Shown here: positions 9,415-18,293 of the stretch, piece after piece
Position numbering within the stretch: the stretch's first letter is position 1
Layout of the letters: every line of letters begins with the position of its first letter
NCBI GenBank assembly: GCA_003049485.1
Contig: PYST01000454.1
Span: 1-26,839, forward strand
Length of the DNA stretch: 26,839 nucleotides
Direction of reading: 5' to 3'
Source of the DNA: Ophioceras dolichostomum
Lineage: Eukaryota > Ascomycota > Sordariomycetes > Magnaporthales > Ophioceraceae
Made by a program: the position numbers and the translations under genes
The notes under the pieces: model-generated
Database searches by the model: none
The model's input: the letters and a program-made list of their open reading frames with translations, nothing else
Told to the model about the DNA's origin: nothing

Positions 9415-10880
9415 CTATGGCAGGCCACTCCTCGGCCCTGAGCCAAGGGGTGGGGCTAAGGGGGGGTGTTCAGGTCTGGGGTTACGGGCCGCCGCCGCCG
9501 GTCCTTCCCGGCCCGTTGGCAGCGGACAGATCTCCGTGAAGAATCGGGTGGTCTCGCACCACTTGCGGAAGCGCTCGGCGCCGGCCGTGGTCCCGAGGAT
9601 CCAGCGGGGGGAGCCGCGTAGCCGGGCCCAGGCCTGGCCCTGGGGGCAGTGAAACATATGGTCCGGGGTCTTGGCGGCGCCGCAGGAGCATCCGAGGACG
9701 GCATCCTCGTGTTTGAATCGGAGGTGGTAGTCGTGGAAGTCGCCATGGCCCGATCGGGCGGCCAGGAGCCGGCCGAGTATCGGCCGGGGGAGGTCGAGCT
9801 CTTTAGGGAGCCGGGCCTTAGCCTGGATACGGAGCTCTTTATACCGGGCTGGGGCGCTGCGTTCCCAGTACTCTTTTAAGGCATTGTCGAACCGGTCGTC
9901 GGCTAGGGCGAGGGCTGCTGCGTAGCTTGCGGAGGTCCGGGATGGGGGCAGGGAGCAGCCGGTGCCGGCCATCTAGTCCGCCCTCTCGTTGCCCGGGATC
10001 CCCTGATGTCCTGGGACCCATCTGACCTGGGCTTCGCCCGGCCGGCCCGGCCCCGATAGTGGCCGGTTCTTCCAGGCCGCCCGGAGGTCTGCAAAGGTCC
10101 GGATCTCGGCTGCGCTAGTCCAGGAGGTCACGCCAGAGTATACTCTGATAGCCGCCTCCTCGTTATCTAGGCAGATAGTAACGTTGGTTGCGTAGCTCGC
10201 TATCGGGCTTCATCGGGCTGCGCGGAGCCCTAAGACGGCGCCGACGATCTCAGCGTCGTATACTCTGGCGAGAGGCCCGAGCCCAATAGCCCCGCGTAAG
10301 ATCTCGGTGTCAGGTCCCCGGGTGATATAGTAGCCGGCCCCGGCCTGTCCCTTACGGAGGGAGCCATCCGTGTATACTACTAGGTCAAGGATCGGGACTG
10401 CTTTAGCCTATGTGAGGAAGGGCCCCGGCCCAGCCACACGTCTCTGAGCGCAGACCGCTTTCTGTGCCTGTTCCCGGAACGGCGGGTCCCATGGGGGAGG
10501 GGGGAGGTACGGGCCGATCTGAATATCTTGTCGACGTCGTATCCAGCGGAGGACTGGGCGCTCCCATCGAGCCCGGAGTGGGTGTGAGGCCTCAACAGTG
10601 GCTATCCGGGCTGCGAGACGATCGTGGGCGCGTATCAGCCAGGCCTGGGCTGGTGGCCAGCCCGTTTCCCGGGCTAGGGCGGCCGTCGGGGTCGTACAGT
10701 AGACTGGCAGTACGGCCCGGGCTGCATGGCTGAGGGCCTTCTGGACCTCAGAAATGCTACTAGCCCGGAGTCGGTCATTATACCAGGTATCGGAGCCGTA
10801 GAAGAGTGTAGCTAGGGCACAGCCTTGTACAACTTGCCGGAGCGGCCTGGGGCTGGCTCCATAGGTGGTATAATGACATT
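9415..10880 (-). pseudogene. ORF2 C-terminal part: end of reverse transcriptase, RNase H, CCHC knuckle
   Basis: A single reading frame stays open over about 1.46 kb except for three in-frame stops: TAG at 10410-10408, TGA at 10212-10210 and TAG at 9975-9973. Order of parts: TYGASPRPLRQVVQGC and FYGSDTWY (region just after the reverse transcriptase palm), then RNase H with YTDGS, YDAEIVGAVLGL, CLDNEEAA and VPGHQGIPGNERAD (the D-E-D-D carboxylates are all present). Then come LPRPILGRLLAARSGHGDFHDYH and a CxCxxxxTPDHMFHC knuckle. This order is typical of RNase H-bearing non-LTR elements in fungi. It is non-functional because of truncation and stops. The TGA would come from CGA and the TAGs from CAG or similar, so ordinary decay or mild C-to-T mutation explains it. 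Confidence 0.9.
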
Positions 10881-10883
10881 GAC

Positions 10884-11089
10884 TGTTGGTTCATAGTAGG
10901 TACCTGCTCACGTGGCAGCTGTTGCCTCAGTCCTAAGGCATCAACTTCCAAGGCGTCTACCTACCAAGCAGCCTTTATAAGGTCACTCTCCCCACCAACG
11001 CAAAGATAGCTTTCCTTTTGAGGAAAGAGACCAGAATTCAGTAGTATTCTGCACGCGTGCTTGTTCCTTTCCCCATTGGCCTGCCGACA
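10884..11089 (+). mobile_element. solo LTR, copy 2 (206 bp)
   Basis: This is the same length as copy 1 (6563-6768) and about 93 percent identical, beginning TGTTGG and ending CCGACA. It is flanked by TTGAC (10879-10883) and TCGAC (11090-11094), a 5-bp target duplication with one C/T difference. No internal retrotransposon sequence is attached. It sits immediately at the 5' side of the non-LTR fragment on the minus strand, so it inserted into or next to that element. Confidence 0.85.
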
Positions 11090-11135
11090 TCGACTCTTCC
11101 AGGATGCCAACACCGACTCTTCCAGGATGCCAACA
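11090..11135. repeat. 23-bp tandem duplication
   Basis: Two adjacent 23-bp units (11090-11112 and 11113-11135) differ only in the first base; each reads (T/C)CGACTCTTCCAGGATGCC followed by AACA. The first unit begins exactly at the right edge of the solo LTR, so its first five bases are also the LTR target duplication. Confidence 0.9.
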
Positions 11136-12030
11136 CTGGCTAGATAGCGTAGGGGCGAGACGCTAAATTGGGCAGATGTGACTCTCCTGCCAATGTGCCT
11201 GTCCAGCTTTGTCCATATATGAAGGCATCGCGAGCCTCACCCTCTGAGATATCCATTCGTATTTCTTCGCTTGGTCAACCAGCTTCCCTGCACAGTCAAA
11301 GTTGTCCAAATCAGCTACTAAATTGGCTACTAGATTTGACTCGACGTACCTGAACAATTTCCGTTCTTGGATATTGGCCGTGGTGTCTTTGCTTCTGCGC
11401 GGCGGTCTTCGCAACGGAGAAGTGACTGCAGTTTTCAATCGCATGTTGAGCAAGCAGGGATGGGTGGGACAACAGGTGCGTGCCTTGGTTATCAAGTCTC
11501 CATCTCATCCGAAAGACGTTCAACACCGGCATTTGCATTCAGTCCACAGTGATTCGAGGGGGAGGGCAGGAAAAAGAAGGCAGTTTGACTAAAGCACTCT
11601 AGAATAGACTAGCAAGAAAGGCCATCGATTAGACCAGCTACAAGCAGAAGGAAGCGTGGTCTCCAAGCTGTTTGATAATAGAAAGTACGTTATTTAGAGT
11701 GCAGGTGCTGACGAATATGACCAAGCAGCATAACGGCAGACATTACGTATCGAGGAACTCGACCATCACAAGGTGATAAGGCGGCAGCCAGCACGGGAAA
11801 GGAAAATTGTAATGATCGGTAAAAAGAAAAACGGTCTACCGAAACATTTTTTCGTGCGTGCCTGGAGTTTAGGTGGCTGCTCGGTCGGATCTGCTAATTT
11901 CCCGGATGAAGTCGACGGGATTCATCCGTCTCTGACGTCTCCTCACTCCCCCGTCGTTTCCTCCACGCACGTGCGGCGGAGTCTAACAATAAAACTGGCA
12001 ACAAAAGAGCGGAAAGCTTGATCTCCAACC
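11136..12030. other. intergenic stretch without a recognised gene
   Basis: Short open frames occur on both strands. On the minus strand around 11538-11163 there is a possible intron with a GTACGT donor (about 11347) and a TGCAG acceptor. The resulting short peptide has no recognised motif, so I do not call a gene. The last 100 bases before 12031 could hold a leader for the broken gene that follows. Confidence 0.5.
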
Positions 12031-13140
12031 ATGGACGAGATGCCAGGAGTGTCGCCTCCCTGGGGCAGACTTCCAGCAGAACAGGACCTCATTGTGCTTT
12101 TCCCCCATTTCATACTCCGAACGTTGATCTCAATCGCTTGCCCCGTCGCATGATGCAAACAGACTGACTACCTTGGTAGTGATGACTCGCCGCAGCAATG
12201 CTGGAACCACGCCTCGAAGGAGTCCGCGGTCCAGCAGCGCAAACATATGATCCGAGATTTCCTCGCTCTGCCAGATATCTTCACGGAGTGGGACGCGGCT
12301 AGTGACCGAGAGGACCCTTCGTGGCAAACCGAAGGCTGGGCGCCCATCCCGGCGCCTGCGCCTTACCCGCCGAGAGAGCCGACCCCGGCCGAAATTGATG
12401 TTATTCTCCGCCCCTGGCGTTCTTCGTCCATCCGGACCTTGGCCGCGCGCGTCTGGCGAGAGAAATACGGCGGCGGCATGCCGGACCCATGGCGCAGCAT
12501 CTGGTTGAGGACCTACTACGATGCGGCCAACGCCGAGGCCAGATGCACACGCTTCACGTCGATTATCATTCATTCTGATCAGGAGTTGGAGCCCCTTGGG
12601 CAGTTCGTGTTAGACGATCCCGGCCTGTTTGCCTCGGCCTCAACTAGCTCCATCTCCCATGCAGACCACCCCAGCAGCGCTAGCGCCGGCGCCGACGGCG
12701 AAAGCGAGGCGATTCGCAACACATAACAAGTGTGGTCCCGGGTTCTCCTCCTCGCCCCGGAGCTCGCCAATTGGCCCAACGGCTACACTAGACGCGTGAA
12801 AGCCTTGCCCATCGGCGGCATAGCTCGATTCCTCGCCGAGTACCGTTCGAAACGCTCGTCTGAGATCGAGAGGGCCAGGGCTTCGATTGAACACCAGCTG
12901 AGCGCCGCCGAGCTCGAGAAACTGATTGACACCTCCGAAGTCACAAAAATGAAGCAGTATCTCGTGAGCCGCATCACCGTCGTTGTCGCCGACGCGAGAA
13001 CGTCGTTCCAGGAAGCGGACGGCAAGGTGCTCCTCCTTTTCACTGATGGCTGGGGCGATATTGTGGGGTGGACCCGGCTGCGGTCCTCCTCCATCAAAGA
13101 CCTTGAAGTTGAGGCATGCAACGGAAAAGAGATAGTTTAA
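12031..13140 (+). pseudogene. unrecognised protein gene broken by two in-frame stops
   Basis: From ATG 12031 to TAA 13138-13140 one frame (370 codons) is open except for TGA at 12151-12153 and TAA at 12724-12726. Each stop is one C-to-T change from a sense codon (CGA, CAA). The deduced protein has no signal peptide. The middle is Pro/Trp-rich (QTEGWAPIPAPAPYPPREP). It then reads WREKYGGGMPDPWRSIWLRTYY, a Ser/Ala-rich linker before the second stop, and a charged helical part (SSEIERARASIEHQLSAAEL) ending with VLLLFTDGWGDIVGWTRLRS. Third positions are mostly G or C, which supports past coding. Alternatively the first stop lies in an intron that ends with CAG or TAG around 12160-12180, and only the second is a lesion. 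I cannot assign a family. Confidence 0.5.
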
Positions 13141-13181
13141 GCTATTCGTCGAATAGCTTCGTCGAATGGCGAGCTTAAACT
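13134..13181. repeat. nested inverted repeat (foldback) at the end of the broken gene
   Basis: AGTTTAAGC (13134-13142) is repeated inverted as GCTTAAACT (13173-13181). Inside, GCTATTC and GAATAGC (13141-13147, 13151-13157) form a second stem, and TTCGTCGAAT occurs twice (13145-13154, 13158-13167). The outer left arm contains the TAA stop of the preceding frame. Confidence 0.8.
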
Positions 13182-13212
13182 GAGCGCCGTGAGTGTCGTA
13201 CTTGGCTCTAGT

Positions 13213-13236
13213 CAGTCGTCCCCCATCGGACGACTG
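13213..13236. repeat. 9-bp inverted repeat (hairpin)
   Basis: CAGTCGTCC (13213-13221) and GGACGACTG (13228-13236) form a perfect 9-bp stem with a 6-base loop, 32 bp after the preceding foldback. Function is unknown. It lies in a non-coding gap between two broken genes. Confidence 0.7.
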
Positions 13237-13689
13237 TCGTTAAAAACGAGCTTGGGGTGTTGCCCATGGGTCGGGCAAAGACTATCAATCTGTGAAGCTA
13301 GATGGGGTACGTTCTGCATTCCCTCGCCCTCAACTCTGCCAACCCCATGCCTGGCCCAGTTTCGAGGCTCCAACGCCTATTGACTAACCGGCCGAAGTCT
13401 CTGCATCCGCATGAGATGTCCAGGGAATATATTTTCGGCGGACCTTCGAATGGACTTGGAGGCTCGATTTGAGATCGATACCACATAATTACGCGCATTA
13501 TTTCAGTGGAAGTAAGGAGTAGACACCCAACATGTTCCGGGTCGAGGATGATGTGTACACTAACCGGGCCACAACTGTTTCTCGCCGTCGTCAGCCTTTC
13601 TGCCACCATCCATTCCCGAGATGTTCGTATATCTCGGAGTCGCTCCCCAAGCGAGATCGGCATGCGGATGACTGGCAACCCCGTCGCCC

Positions 13690-15188
13690 AATTCAAACCG
13701 GGTGGGCGGAAGAAGATCGTCGACACGGTTACGTTCCCGGGCTTGGCTGTGAAAGGGATCGCCGCCGTGGGGCCGACTCTCGATGTCTTCGGAGAGGTAC
13801 GTGCTGGAATTGTGGAGCGCCGTCCGACATCCCAAGACATTCCGGGTGTTGGATACCTACCCACTTTCCAGATTGTCGCCGAAGAACGCCGATGAGCATC
13901 ATCATCATCAGGCCCCACCATTCACACCAACCCCCTTCCGCCACTTGACGTCCAGATTAGAGGCAAGTTTACACTCAGCGGTGAAGCTCGAGCAGCCGCA
14001 AGAGTTCGATTCGGCAAAGCAGAAGTTTACTGGCCCAACGACGACGAGGCGAGAGATCGGTACGAGAAGCGGGTTGGCAGGGAGTCGACGGCCCAGAAGC
14101 CCGCACGCACCAACATCGAGGCCGGCGTGCGCGTCGATGCCCAGCTCGGCACGATCGTGGAACCGGTGGTAAACGTCGGGGTCAAGGTGGACGCTGGTCC
14201 CATCACCGGACGAGCCACGCTGGCAGACGCCTAGCTCACAGCCTTCGTCAGGGGCGATCTCTCCTTCCAGGCCAGCGGCGCGGCCTCGCTCGATACGAAA
14301 GCATTCGACTACTCCTTTGGCGTGCACTTCCTTTGCAACATCGGCTACAAAGCCCGTGCCAGCATACTTGGCCTGTACGGCTGGGCCATGCGTCCCCAGA
14401 ACGCCTACAGCCCCGACCGCGCCATTGAGATCTACAAGAAGACGGGTTCCATAGCCCTGGGATTATCAGCTCGAGGGCTGAGAGAGCAGCAGGTGGATTA
14501 ACCCGTGAGCCGCAACGAGACCATCAACACGACGGTAGCGGACCCCGCCACTACTACTCTGCATGACTCGGCCAGAGCGTTTCCCCGGCAGTCGGACAAC
14601 GACGAAACAGACGCCGGCGGCGGGCCTAGGGACTCGTCCTTCTCCCAACAACTCCAACGTCCTCCCGGCGACGGGCAGAAGTGGCGCCCGCCCGAGCTTC
14701 GACCCAACTGTGACCACCTCCGCTACATCTGGGCTGGCCCCAAGCCCGGTTCAAACTCGGCCTTGGGCAGATATACTGTCGTGCAGGGCGTCTGCGACGC
14801 GATCCGCCGCATCCCGAACCCTCCCATCCTGCTTACCGACTCGTCCCACGAAGGGTATGCCGAATCGCGCCGCGGCCAGGTCTGCGGCAGCTCCGACTGC
14901 GCCTCAACGCAATCGGACAGGCTGCGAGTAGACGCTAGCTACACCGCTGCCGAAGACGCCACAAAGTTCTCGCTCGAGTGTGAAGAGTTCCCGTGGGCGG
15001 CCACCGAGGAGGGCGGCTCGTTCTCGCCCTCCAACCAACGCTCGGCGACCTGTGTATCTGCGGCACAGAACTTGGATTCTGGGGCCTGCATAAGTACATT
15101 CTTCTCTTTGCGTGTTTCTCACGGTCCTCGCCTTTCGGTTTCGGATATTTGTCCCAGCACTTCACCTGCGCTCCAGCTAACAATGTGA
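13690..15188 (+). pseudogene. broken gene with C-terminal NucA/NucB-type DNase domain
   Basis: The plus-strand frame with VDTVTFPGLAVKGIAAVGP reaches a GTACGT donor at 13797. It resumes in phase after a 159-bp intron at 13956 with IRGKFTLSGEA, then GKAEVYWPNDD, and runs to 15188. Two in-frame stops interrupt it: TAG 14232-14234 and TAA 14499-14501, each one C-to-T step from a glutamine codon. The first half resembles the beta-strand-rich region seen in large secreted fungal proteins (my recollection; I cannot name the domain). The second half has RRGQVCGSSDC, then LECEEFPWAATEEGG and CVSAAQN, matching the C-D-E-x-P-x-A-S-x-E-G-G signature of the NucA/NucB nuclease family. The true 5' end is not found; it may lie upstream of 13690. 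As it stands the gene cannot make a full product. Confidence 0.6.
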
Positions 15189-15717
15189 TTCACCTGCGTT
15201 GACAAAGAGCTGCTGGGAGACCTGCAGTCTAATTGGGGCCGCATGGAACCCTCCATCCCCGCAGCAGACAGGTCTAATGGCTGGTAATTTTGGGGTCATA
15301 TGGTGCAGGTACGTTCAAAATCGGAGCTCGCCACCAGCCGCATCCCTTGGGAAAACCTTGACACGCCGCCCGAAAGACGCTCTGTTCGGTGGAGGCGTTC
15401 AACCACCGGTTGTGAATTTGGTTACCTAGCGACTGACGGCTGATATCCTGATCCCGCTTCTACGTTGTAGATTCATGGACGAGGCCAGGGTTCCTCGTCA
15501 CAGTCTCCCGCAGAGGCGGCCCAAGAGCCGAGCTGCGATGGGCTGAGTATCCAAACCGACAGCCGCACCCAGATAATGCCCCAGCAGTGAGACGCCGCTT
15601 CGCCCCCGCGTTCTCACTGCGCGTTTTTAAACCGGGAAGCTAATCACCGCCGAGTCTCGCTGCAACCAAACGGCAACGAGAAGGTCCGTGCCGATCCGTC
15701 TTTGTCTAGCCCAGTCC
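15189..15717 (+). other. flank between the DNase relic and element B
   Basis: No gene is recognised. From about 15640 to 15736 a frame is open that, at the reconstructed empty site of element B, continues in phase into 17346 and onward. That suggests the retroelement inserted into or next to coding sequence. Short GTACGT and GGTGCAG motifs near 15305-15313 could be splice signals, but I cannot assemble a gene. Confidence 0.3.
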
Positions 15718-15736
15718 CTACTACTATCCTCACTTT
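15718..15736 (+). repeat. left 19-bp target-site duplication of element B
   Basis: CTACTACTATCCTCACTTT is identical to 17327-17345 on the other side of element B. Part of it (CTACTACTA) resembles the element's own TAC tail, so the minimum unambiguous duplication is TCCTCACTTT. Confidence 0.85.
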
Positions 15737-17043
15737 CCGAGGGCGGGCGGGTACGACCCTGCAAACGGCCGCACAGCTCCTCCCAGAGATCCGGAGGCTA
15801 GAGCTGCGACCGCCTCGTTTTGCCCACGACTCTAACACTGATCCTACAGGTGGGGTCCCGAAAAAGGAGGCGGCCAGCCGCTTTCTGGAATGGCTGAGCA
15901 CGGTACCACCCGACGACACCGTAATATACACGGATGGCTCTGAAACTCACAAAGACGGCCATACTTGTGTAGGGTACGGCCGGGCAATTTATAAAGCAGG
16001 CCAAGAGGTTGCCGCAGGCTCCGCCTCGATCACGCCGGAGAGCCACGTCTTTGACGCCGAGGCGATCGGCGCCCTGCGGGGCTTGCAGGCGGCGGTCCAG
16101 GCCGAGCTCGGCGCCCGGACCTGGATTTGCGTAGACAGCACTTCGGTCATCTGGGGTCTCAGAGGGGACGCGCCGCACTTGACCCAGTGGGCTTTCCTGG
16201 AGTTTCACGACCTCGTAGACCGCCTCCGCGAACGAGGCACTGAGGCCCGGCTCCGCTGGTGCCCTGGCCACCAGGGCATCTCGGGCAACGACCGGGCGGA
16301 CGAGCTGGCCAAAGCCGGCGCCGCCGGACCCCCCGACCCAGACCCGCTGGCACAGCAGACCACGTACAGCGGGGCTGGCACGGCGCTGAGGGCCATTCTC
16401 ACGGGCGTGGAAGAGGACTGGTGGCGCACGCAGGAGCGGGACTGGTCCGCCGCCTACAAGAGCTGGGGTCTCTGGTACACGCCGAGAAAGGAGCCCAAGG
16501 AGCTGAGCCTGCCAAGGCCCCTGTTGGGCCATTTCCTAGCCATGCGAACTGGTCACGGCAACTTCGAAGCCTATCACGAACGCTTCAACCACCAAGGCGC
16601 AGCGACCATGTGCGCCTGGTGTTGGAAAGGGACCTCCCCCGAGCATCTGGTGCACTGCCGCTACTCGCGGGCTGTGTGGAGAGAATGGCCGTGGCCTCAG
16701 GACGANACGCTTCAACCACCAAGGCGCAGCGACCATGTGCGCCTGGTGTTGGAAAGGGACCTCCCCTGAGCATCTGGTGCACTGCAGCTACTCGCGTGCT
16801 GTGTGGAGAGAATGGCCGTAGCCTCAGGACGACCAGCCGGTTACGCCTCCGGACCGAGCCCGCCGCCGTAGATTTTACCAAGAGAGCCTCGGGCACCCTG
16901 ACATCTTCCAGGCTTTCACCGAGATCACTAAATACTTCGCCGCCCACCCGAGGGCGGCCCGCCCGCGCCCTGCACGGCTCGAGCGGACCTTAAGCCTAGG
17001 GACCCCTCTTGGAAGCGATTCCGAGATTTCTGATGAGGAGTAA
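15737..17043 (+). pseudogene. ORF2 C-terminal part: RNase H and CCHC knuckle, 5'-truncated
   Basis: The frame runs from the truncation point through RNase H: IYTDGSETHKDG, FDAEAIGALRGL, CVDSTSVIWGL and WCPGHQGISGNDRADELAK, with all four D-E-D-D carboxylates. It then passes LPRPLLGHFLAMRTGHGNF and a CxxC...HLVHC knuckle at 16610-16670. There a 126-bp segment is duplicated around an N, which shifts the frame by one. After the duplication the original frame resumes and ends at TAA 17041-17043 with an acidic C-terminus (GSDSEISDEE). If the duplication and N are collapsed the frame is continuous in the first copy; the second copy has TAG at 16819-16821 where the first has TGG. There is no start codon of its own and it is not autonomous. 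Confidence 0.9.
16580..16832 (+). repeat. 126-bp direct duplication separated by one N
   Basis: Copy 1 is 16580-16705, the undetermined base is 16706, and copy 2 is 16707-16832. The copies differ at four positions (C/T, C/A, G/T, G/A). Their length is a multiple of three. A tandem duplication centred on a single N is the usual look of two contig ends or reads joined without merging their overlap. The four differences suggest the two sides came from different copies of the element. Confidence 0.95.
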
Positions 17044-17296
17044 CACCGGTACTTCAACCTTCAACGCGGTCTAAGCCGCCAGGCGGACCCTCCGTGCGCC
17101 TGAAGGCGAGGGGTTGCGTCAACGAACCCCCATTACCCCCTGCAGGGCTTGGGCCTGTACCCAGCCAGGCACGATTCGCCTCTGTCTCCCCTCTGTCCAT
17201 TTATGTATATTAGCGAGATAGAACGCGCGCTGAGATACCCCCCGGGAGGCTGCTAACGGCCGGCTGTCGAAGCCGGGCCGAGCCCGGCGTTAAATC

Positions 17297-17335
<39 letters not shown>
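17297..17335 (+). repeat. (TAC)n tail of element B
   Basis: About 13 uninterrupted CTA/TAC units directly follow GTTAAATC at the 3' end of the element and merge into the right target duplication, which itself begins CTACTACTA. Confidence 0.9.
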
Positions 17336-17345
17336 TCCTCACTTT
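17327..17345 (+). repeat. right 19-bp target-site duplication of element B
   Basis: Identical to 15718-15736. It overlaps the end of the TAC tail, so the exact border is ambiguous by up to nine bases. Confidence 0.85.
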
Positions 17346-17870
17346 ACCCCCGACACTCTCTCGGCGAGTTTGCCGACCCGTGGCACCTGCCTGGTCCTTC
17401 GCCGCCACTACCAACCAGCTGTCGTTTGTCTTCAGACGCAACTTCACGGTTTCGTTCATCGGCGATTCTAACTACTCCTCCAAGTGGTGGGGCGCAACAA
17501 ATCCTCGCTTTCGCGTCGGACCGGAAGCCGCGCAGCCCACAACCTTGGACTCCATCCTCTGTGCCGTCAACGCCTTCGGCCAGGACGACATCTTTCGCCA
17601 GCCACTGGGGAATGGGTTGTGTTATACGCAATACAAGGAGAATGAAGTTAAAGGTGTGTGAATAATAACCACTCACTGACCATCTCCCTCTCTTCGAAGA
17701 AGGTACATCTAATTTCCAGCTCTACTTCTCCCTTTGGGTTGGTCGAAGCGGGAGTGGCACCGATGTGAAGTCGCGTTTACCTCAATGTCCAAGAGAGACG
17801 GACTCTCGAAGGCCGTCGACGACGACGACTGGGAGATATCAGGTACGGCCTTCCCACCAATCCTCCCTAG
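17346..17870 (+). pseudogene. coding-like fragment of unknown gene downstream of element B
   Basis: A frame open from the target duplication to about 17655 encodes SFVFRRNFTVSFIGDSNYSS-type sequence and then SILCAVNAFGQDDIF and LGNGLCYTQYKENE. A possible intron (GTGTGT donor near 17654, acceptor TTTCCAG near 17719) leads in phase to a charged stretch with EVAFTSMSKRDGLSK and a GTACGG donor near 17842. Third positions are mostly G or C. I recognise no family and find no clear start; the 5' part may lie before element B, whose insertion would have broken the gene. It could also be a remote 3' exon of the DNase relic. Confidence 0.3.
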
Positions 17871-18293
17871 GTCCTATTTCTTTTTCACCCGGTGCTACGT
17901 CGCACTTCGTCGGGCATGCACTAATGCGCCAACCTCGTCGCCGCGGTTATTATAGGCTACCGTCTTCTCGATAGCCTATGAAGTACGGTGGTAAACGACG
18001 CGCAAGGACGCATTTTAGATAGGTACCTAGGTAGGTAGGTAGATACTATGCAACACTATGCAACACAGAGAATGCAGTATAACACCGCATGCTTTGTATG
18101 AAATCCATTACACGACAGTATACTTGGTAAGAATATCAAACTCAATGAGCAAGTAACCACTGACCGAATAGATCGTCGACGCCACCTCCCATGACCTCGT
18201 TCGGCATCCAGCAACGCTTTCAGAGCGATGCCCCGATGCCCCGCTTTGACAATCCATGGTCATCTGATTCATCCCTTAACACCTTGCTCAGCC
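17871..18293. other. intergenic stretch with short simple repeats
   Basis: No gene is seen. TAGG repeats lie at 18028-18042 next to a GGTACC palindrome, and a 10-bp tandem duplication ACTATGCAAC occupies 18045-18064. Confidence 0.6.

Larger units (their letters stand above)
9205..10883 (-). mobile_element. non-LTR retrotransposon fragment A (Tad/I-like), 5'-truncated
   Basis: The minus strand carries the end of a reverse transcriptase ORF2, an RNase H domain, a CCHC knuckle, a 3' UTR of about 150 bp and a TAC-repeat tail. Everything upstream of the last part of the reverse transcriptase region is missing. The 5' side ends at position 10883 against a solo LTR. Beyond the LTR no reverse transcriptase-like reading continues that I can recognise, so either the LTR inserted at the truncation edge or the remainder is lost. 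GC content is high, without the AT-rich signature of heavy RIP. Confidence 0.88.
15737..17335 (+). mobile_element. non-LTR retrotransposon fragment B (Tad/I-like), 5'-truncated
   Basis: The element carries only the C-terminal third of ORF2, a 3' UTR of about 250 bp and a TAC-repeat tail (17297-17335). It is bounded by a 19-bp direct target duplication, which places the 5' truncation point at 15737. 5' truncation plus a simple-repeat tail and variable-length target duplication is the expected product of target-primed reverse transcription. The tail and its preceding GTTAAAT match the end of element A, but the RNase H sequences are clearly different, so A and B are related, not identical, families. 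Confidence 0.9.

Noticed and set aside
10861..10880. TATACCACC-type word resembling the 3' flank of element A (near 9190), considered as its target duplication
   Set aside because: The two copies are in opposite orientation, and the right one is part of the element's own coding sequence, so they are not a target-site duplication.
11163..11538. possible two-exon minus-strand gene with a GTACGT donor
   Set aside because: The spliced peptide stops soon after the junction, has no motif and no promoter; the evidence is too thin to call a gene.
13298..13921. 207-codon minus-strand open frame
   Set aside because: It has no recognised motif, and the plus strand carries the better-supported, intron-linked frame that continues into the DNase relic.
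15798..16532. 244-codon minus-strand open frame
   Set aside because: Antisense of the RNase H domain of element B; all catalytic motifs are on the plus strand.
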